Part shown: in pieces, positions 25,563-30,560 of the stretch
Layout: every line of letters begins with the position of its first letter
Numbering within the stretch: position 1 is the first letter of the stretch
Assembly: GCA_030560485.1 (NCBI GenBank)
Contig: JAKTTS010000152.1
Location: forward strand, 1 to 30,560
DNA length: 30,560 nt
Source of the DNA: Ascoidea tarda (nom. inval.)
Lineage: Eukaryota; Ascomycota; Saccharomycetes; Ascoideales; Ascoideaceae
Direction of reading: 5' to 3'
Made by a program: the position numbers and the translations under genes
The notes under the pieces: generated by a model
Told to the model about the DNA's origin: nothing
The model's input: the letters and a program-made list of their open reading frames with translations, nothing else
Database searches by the model: none

Positions 25563-26400
25563 TCTGTCAGCCGAACGAGCCCTAATCGAGCGGATTGCAT
25601 GCAAACAAATTCAGCGTTAGGTTCATTAGCAGACCAGACTATTCCGCAATAGTTACGGTGGCTACGAACCGGTGTCTGGGTCCGTGATATGGCAAAGGGA
25701 CGGGGTTTTCGAGAACCCTGCCCTGAACCAATGCAAAATGAGGAAATAAAGTGGAATTGGGTTATGCTACTTGTGTTGCAGCGAGTTTAATTTGCGCGAG
25801 AGTGATTAATTAGACTTCAATTAAGGAATAAGATACATGAGAAGCACCTCATTAGGACACTAACCATTCGATAATTCTGGACATGTTGGAGGTTTTTCTG
25901 CCTCAGTGGAGTGGAAAATGGGTCTGGAACAGAAGCAGCAGAAGCAATTCGACTTTTAATCTTTTGCGTTTTGTCGAGCAATGTGAGAAAATAGAGTTGG
26001 ACAGAATTGGACAAAGTTGGGAGAAGGTATGTGAAAGCTACAAATCAAGCGAGAACTACTTCAAACACAGAACTCAGCTCGGAATATGCTGGGCCCAGGA
26101 GGAGGGTTTTGTTCTTTCACTTTTCTGTTTGGCCAAGGGTGGCCCGAAGGGGAAATAACCACAACCCAAAGAATGGGAAATGTGTCAGTTTTGAGGAGCA
26201 CTGCGGGTGTGTTCAGCAGCGCGGCAATGCGGGCCCCTAGCGCACCACAGACGCAGAAAGCGCGCAAACGGTGCGGGGCCCTTCGCAGCCGCTGCCGCCA
26301 GCCAATGGCGCCCCTCGAAAAGAGCAGGAATAGCCAAAAACTCTGCCTGCGTCGCCGGAACTGCAGCTGCAGTTTCTCGGAAGTCTGGAGCCGGTCACTG

Positions 26401-26406
26401 CACGTG
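26401..26406. promoter_or_regulatory. CACGTG E-box upstream of BUD3
   Basis: A second CACGTG core in the same intergenic region (context tgCACGTGag), at the right edge of the GC-rich island and about 300 bases before the BUD3 ATG. Confidence 0.35.
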
Positions 26407-26701
26407 AGCGCTGCGCCGGCTGGCGAAAAATTCAAGTTTTGTTTTGATTTTTTGTTTTGAATTTTAAGGTGTTGAATCGCACAGCAGTGGATGTGGTATT
26501 TATTTACTGAGAAAAACAAGCAGGAGCTAAAACATTCACCAGCTATTCTCTTTCCTCTTTCCTGTTTGCCCATCACCAATCCACAAATCCACCAATCCTT
26601 CCTCTGCTCTTCTGCTACTCTCTTTATATTGTCCTCTTCTGCTTCTGCTGCTCATCCATCTTTGTATGTTCTTGATCTCCATTTCATGTCTTTAAAGAGA
26701 A

Positions 26702-29700
26702 ATGAGTAGGCATAACTCTAATACCAACATAAACAATAATATAAACAATAATAACGCCAACAATATTATCACTTCTCCCACCACTTCCACCCCTGCTTCC
26801 AATTCTAATGATATAACACCTTCCCAGAATCAACCATCCTCCAACAACAACACCTCCAAATCAACAAAGTCCTTGAAGCTGTTGAAGTCCTCCCGATCTT
26901 CCAAATCCCTTAGGATCTACTTGAGTAACGATTTGACTCACATAAGAAAACTATCGGAATGGGAGAAAATCATTCCCAACGCTGCTTATTTCATTGGCTT
27001 TGATGCTTTGATCTTTGGTAATTTCATCTCAATTGTTTACGAAGACCCCTTAACTGAAAAGATAAGCACCATCTTGATATCAAACCACGGAATATCCCAG
27101 TTCAACTCCCTAACTATAGACGAGAGATCCAGATACTATCCTGCTGTGCTAAATCTACTACCTGTCTTCAAGAACTCAAACGTCAGAAGATCCCTAGCCA
27201 TAACTTCTTTAAGAGCCTACGCCAATTTAAACGAAAACTTGAGACTAAACCTCTCCATCAAAAATACTCTCGCCTCTTCCTCAAATCGCGACCACAATAA
27301 CAATACCTCTTCTAATGATAATAGCAATTTCGATTGGGACGAAACAACTGCTGGTGAAATGGCCTCCCAGATGAACCTAATCATCAACAAGTCCCCAGTC
27401 CAGCTAGGCCAACAGCTACTAAGACTAGGTCTCTTCCAACAATCCTCAATTAACTCAATTGTGCTCGACGTAGTCTATTCTGACGACAATTCATCCATCA
27501 AACAGAACAACAAACTAGTATTCCTATTGGGCGACCAACTAGACCAGTTATTTGATCCATTAACTGAATACTCCCCTGAATCAACTGACAAAATTTATAA
27601 ACCGCCAAATAAACCACCCTCCTTTTACCAAAATTCAACACTCATCTCTACATTCAATGATTCGAACCTAATATCCTCAATTTGCCAGGAACTACTAACT
27701 GTCCAAACAAACTTCACCATCAATTTGGTCAACTTTCTACAGAACTTTGTCATCCCACTAAGAATCAAAGTCTTGGAACATGGCATCGATAAATTCCCAA
27801 TATCAAAACTAAACTCAATTTTCCCTCCAACTATCGACGAAGTAACAAGAATCAACTGTATCTTCCTAGACGCCCTAAAATCGGCTCAACCTTATGGCTC
27901 CTTTGAAATCATAAAGGCCTGTGGTACCTCAATCCCCTATTTCTATAAAGCCTACATGAGACACGAAGCTGCAACGAGAAATTTTAATGACCAACTATCC
28001 TCCTTTCTAGACAACTTCCATCACCAAATTCCTGAAAGGATTGATACATCCTATTTCACTAAAAGAAGGATTGAAACAATCATACACGGATCTTTAAACT
28101 TGACTAAACTAAAATTAATTCTAAATAGATTAATCAACGAAAAAATATCCCATTTAAACACCTTTACCAGTTTAAATAACAACAACAGCAACAACAGCAA
28201 CAACAGCAACAACAACAACAACAGCAACAACAACAATCTCAACAATCACAATAACATCTTTAATAGAAATACTAATCAAACTAAAATCAACAACCATAAA
28301 AACTCTCTAATAATGAAAAAATTAATATCAAAATACTATAACTCATCAATCCAAACAATAGACTCATTCGGTAACGATAAACTAAAACCTTACGAAAGCA
28401 GGGTCTTCACTCCAACTGGAAAAATCTTAACTGAACTAGCAAATGGTTGGCCAATCGACCTCCAATACGGTTGGGTAAATAGAAGAGTCATATCCATTTT
28501 CGATTGCGAAAATTTAATGTCTGTAGATAATATGAAAGATGAAATTACCATCATCTTTAGCGATCACATTCTATTCCTAAAAATTATAGACGAAAACTAC
28601 TACAACCAAATCAAGAAAAAACAAAGAAAATCAAAAAAACTAAGATCAAGGTCAAGAAATTTAACAATACACTCAAATACTAATAATAGTCATCATAACA
28701 ATGATAATCATAACGATAATGACGACCAGGAAAATCAATCCCATTTTGATCTACTCAATGGTGAAGATTATGACGACAATATCCATACCCCATCAATATC
28801 GGATATCTTAATGAACTCCCTAATCAATGAAAGTCCAATTACAAATATCCCAAAACTAAAAGTTTCCGGTTGGGCTGATATTTCAAACGTTTTCCCCTCA
28901 ACTTATAACGATGGTGTCTTCTTACAGTTCTTTGTTACTGGCAATGGAATTAAATTGGATCCAAATCAACCAGAGCTAACTCAACACATAAGAAAATATA
29001 AACTAAACGATCCAAACAAATTAAACGATGGTTACAAAATCATAGAATTAATCAATAAAGCTAAAATTCTAAACAAAAGCTCTCCCTTTCATCTTTTCAA
29101 ATATTTGAAAAACGATTTCTCTATTTATTCAACTGCACATGAACAAAATGTCTATAACTCAGAGAAATCAAAATCTCCATTTGCCTTATTTTTAAATATA
29201 GATATTGATCAAAAATTGTTAATCGAGCACAACTTGTACGCTGGTTTATCTGTCAAATACCAAAGTGATGATGTTCTTAAAATATCCGGTTTAACCATTG
29301 ATGGTTCTATAATAAATTCTATTATAAACTCTGATGACTTGTCTCGCTTTTTACTTGAAGAAATGTCTACATTGTACTCAAATTATCTTTCAATTAGTAA
29401 TTCCTCTTTGACCAATGACTTTATTGATTCGAATTCTCAAATTTCAAACTATTTAAAATACTACTGTTCAAAAGCTTCTCGTTCAAGAAAAGCATCATCC
29501 AACTCAATTCAAAGAAACGACAAAAAAAGGCTAAGTCTGAGAAATTCCATCAATTCTACTCAAAGCATAAATCAAAGATCTTCTTCAACAATTAATAGTA
29601 GTTTCTTCAAATCTGAAGAAAGCAAAATAAAAATAAAAACAAACAACTTGCTTGATATTAATACTAGTAAAAACTTGCATGACATCAATGAGACCAAAAT

Positions 29701-30560
29701 TAAGAATGAAACCAATGGAAATAATTTAAATTTAAATTTAAATTCAAATTCAAATTCAAATTCAAATTCAAATTCAAACAATCTTGCGCATAAGAGAAGC
29801 CAATCTACTATAATCAATAAAAACAGCTATGAAAATAATGTTCAAACAACACCAAAATCAAAATCTTTAAATCACATAAAACAAAGAGTTAACGGTGCTA
29901 ATAACGCAAACGCGTCTCTGAAAAATAATAAAAGTATACCCAATGCTCAAAAAAATCAAGTTCAATCACCAATTGCAAAAATTGTTAATAATTTCAACTT
30001 AATACCTAAAACAGATTTGAACTATAACGCAGAAGTATCAAATTCTGGCACTGTTGTAAGAAGACGACCAATTAGTGAAAGTGACTTTGGCCAAATTAAG
30101 CAAGTCGATCCTATTCAAAATAAAAAACGTATAGTAAGTTCTCCAAATTTGGACTTAAATAAAAGGAATATTTTACACAGTAAAAGTAAAAGCAAATTAC
30201 TGGAAAGGAACAATGACCCTAAACCATCAATGCCTCCTAAATCGCCAAGTTTCTTTGGCCGTTTATTCAGATCTTCAAAATCAAGAAAGTCATCTATGAA
30301 TAAAATAGCAAATGATTCTACTCAAGATTCAAACGGTTCAATTCAAAAAAAAGAAAGTCAGCCTTTTTCTAGAGATTCCTATAACAGATCAAAAGAATCA
30401 ACCCAATCAATTCAAACACATAAAGCAAGTTTAACTGATATTTCAAAGGCAAAAAATGCTGAACATGAACCTAAAAAACTCAAAAGAAAAATAACAAGAT
30501 TTTTCAATACAGCATCTAATATGAATTTGAACGATGCTATGAAAACACCAACAATAGATA
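26702..30560 (+). CDS. BUD3: Bud3-like Cdc42 GEF, axial bud-site protein (3' end outside window)
   Basis: An open frame of 1286 codons with no stop before the window ends; S. cerevisiae Bud3 has 1636 residues. Bud3 marks the mother-bud neck with Bud4, Axl1 and Axl2, and activates Cdc42 through a DH domain. After an Asn/Ser-rich start, residues about 75-180 look like the Bud3 N-terminal domain (LSEWEKIIPNAAYFIGFDAL, IFGNFISIVYEDP). The DH domain starts near 322 (ICQELLTVQTNFTINLVNFL) and continues with FPPTIDEVTRINCIFLDALK and CGTSIPYFYKAYMRHEA. An Asn-rich insertion near 490-516 interrupts it. RVISIFDCENL and ITIIFSDHILFLKI (about 595-640) resemble a PH domain. The rest is low-complexity with basic patches (FFGRLFRSSKSRKSS). 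The ATG at 26702 is the first in frame. A short upstream ORF overlaps it. Confidence 0.87.
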   Translation, partial: MSRHNSNTNINNNINNNNANNIITSPTTSTPASNSNDITPSQNQPSSNNNTSKSTKSLKLLKSSRSSKSLRIYLSNDLTHIRKLSEWEKIIPNAAYFIGFDALIFGNFISIVYEDPLTEKISTILISNHGISQFNSLTIDERSRYYPAVLNLLPVFKNSNVRRSLAITSLRAYANLNENLRLNLSIKNTLASSSNRDHNNNTSSNDNSNFDWDETTAGEMASQMNLIINKSPVQLGQQLLRLGLFQQSSINSIVLDVVYSDDNSSIKQNNKLVFLLGDQLDQLFDPLTEYSPESTDKIYKPPNKPPSFYQNSTLISTFNDSNLISSICQELLTVQTNFTINLVNFLQNFVIPLRIKVLEHGIDKFPISKLNSIFPPTIDEVTRINCIFLDALKSAQPYGSFEIIKACGTSIPYFYKAYMRHEAATRNFNDQLSSFLDNFHHQIPERIDTSYFTKRRIETIIHGSLNLTKLKLILNRLINEKISHLNTFTSLNNNNSNNSNNSNNNNNSNNNNLNNHNNIFNRNTNQTKINNHKNSLIMKKLISKYYNSSIQTIDSFGNDKLKPYESRVFTPTGKILTELANGWPIDLQYGWVNRRVISIFDCENLMSVDNMKDEITIIFSDHILFLKIIDENYYNQIKKKQRKSKKLRSRSRNLTIHSNTNNSHHNNDNHNDNDDQENQSHFDLLNGEDYDDNIHTPSISDILMNSLINESPITNIPKLKVSGWADISNVFPSTYNDGVFLQFFVTGNGIKLDPNQPELTQHIRKYKLNDPNKLNDGYKIIELINKAKILNKSSPFHLFKYLKNDFSIYSTAHEQNVYNSEKSKSPFALFLNIDIDQKLLIEHNLYAGLSVKYQSDDVLKISGLTIDGSIINSIINSDDLSRFLLEEMSTLYSNYLSISNSSLTNDFIDSNSQISNYLKYYCSKASRSRKASSNSIQRNDKKRLSLRNSINSTQSINQRSSSTINSSFFKSEESKIKIKTNNLLDINTSKNLHDINETKIKNETNGNNLNLNLNSNSNSNSNSNSNNLAHKRSQSTIINKNSYENNVQTTPKSKSLNHIKQRVNGANNANASLKNNKSIPNAQKNQVQSPIAKIVNNFNLIPKTDLNYNAEVSNSGTVVRRRPISESDFGQIKQVDPIQNKKRIVSSPNLDLNKRNILHSKSKSKLLERNNDPKPSMPPKSPSFFGRLFRSSKSRKSSMNKIANDSTQDSNGSIQKKESQPFSRDSYNRSKESTQSIQTHKASLTDISKAKNAEHEPKKLKRKITRFFNTASNMNLNDAMKTPTID
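29723..29776 (+). repeat. Hexanucleotide array AATTTA/AATTCA in BUD3
   Basis: Three AATTTA units followed by six AATTCA units, in frame. They encode Asn-Leu then Asn-Ser dipeptides in the disordered C-terminal half. The structure is the same as the Asn-X array in SIS2. Confidence 0.9.

Larger units (their letters stand above)
25423..26701. promoter_or_regulatory. Large divergent promoter region FIP1 / BUD3
   Basis: A region of about 1.28 kb, the longest intergenic space here, with no supported gene. It holds a TCACGTGA palindrome (25555-25562), a GC-richer stretch (25560-25720), the minus-strand 13-mer TGCTTCTGCTGCT (25934-25946), a strongly GC-rich island (about 26180-26425), a second CACGTG (26401-26406), a CCAAT box (26302-26306), and a pyrimidine-rich BUD3 leader (26598-26655). 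Several GC-driven open frames cross it and were not accepted. No tRNA or snoRNA was recognised. Confidence 0.6.

Noticed and set aside
25702-25719. GGGTTTTCGAGAACCC hairpin resembling a tRNA T-arm
   Set aside because: Loop length is wrong and no acceptor, D or anticodon stem could be found around it.
26061-26573. Minus-strand frame of about 170 codons in the FIP1/BUD3 interval
   Set aside because: Arg/Cys/Ala-rich product of the GC island with no recognisable motif. The island keeps several frames open at once.
1-30560. Mobile elements, LTRs, viral remnants, CRISPR or gene-cluster system
   Set aside because: No transposase, reverse transcriptase, capsid or terminal repeats were seen. All large frames are recognisable cellular genes.

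Overview
The window is nuclear DNA of a budding yeast (Saccharomycotina). It carries orthologues of well-known yeast genes. Two spliceosomal introns have yeast-type signals: GTATGT with TACTAAC, and GTAAGT with TGCTAAC. Genes are closely packed, and proteins are swollen by Asn-, Ser- and Asp-rich low-complexity stretches. It is not Saccharomyces itself, because several proteins are much longer than their S. cerevisiae counterparts, FIP1 has an Arg/Asp-rich tail, and a DeSI-type gene is present. I cannot name the species. In-frame CTG codons are scarce, and those I noticed lie in disordered regions, so the decoding of CTG cannot be settled here.

Layout, left to right: MDM12 (+, ERMES), a JID1-like mitochondrial J-protein (+), SRP101 (-, SRP receptor alpha), UBP6 (+, proteasome deubiquitinase, intron close to the start codon), a transcription factor with two Zn2Cys6 clusters (+), a SIS2/HAL3-CAB3-like PPC decarboxylase subunit (+), PRP45 (-, SNW splicing factor), MIC19 (+, MICOS, one intron), a PPPDE/DeSI-type peptidase (-), ADP1 (+, ABCG transporter), FIP1 (-, polyadenylation factor), and BUD3 (+, Cdc42 GEF), which runs off the right edge. 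These are unrelated housekeeping genes and do not form an operon-like or defence system. I saw no tRNA, rRNA, transposon, LTR element, viral remnant or CRISPR array.

The strongest unexplained signals are in non-coding DNA. An exact 13-mer, TGCTTCTGCTGCT, occurs four times, always in intergenic or leader regions, with pyrimidine-rich relatives just upstream of UBP6 and the zinc-cluster gene. Several divergent promoters are GC-rich islands in an otherwise AT-rich window. Short direct repeats and palindromes occur in several promoters. Among the proteins, the most notable points are the duplicated zinc cluster, the mixed set of PPC-decarboxylase active-site residues, the metazoan-like RD-rich tail of FIP1, and a possible in-frame N-terminal extension of MIC19 that resembles a mitochondrial presequence.
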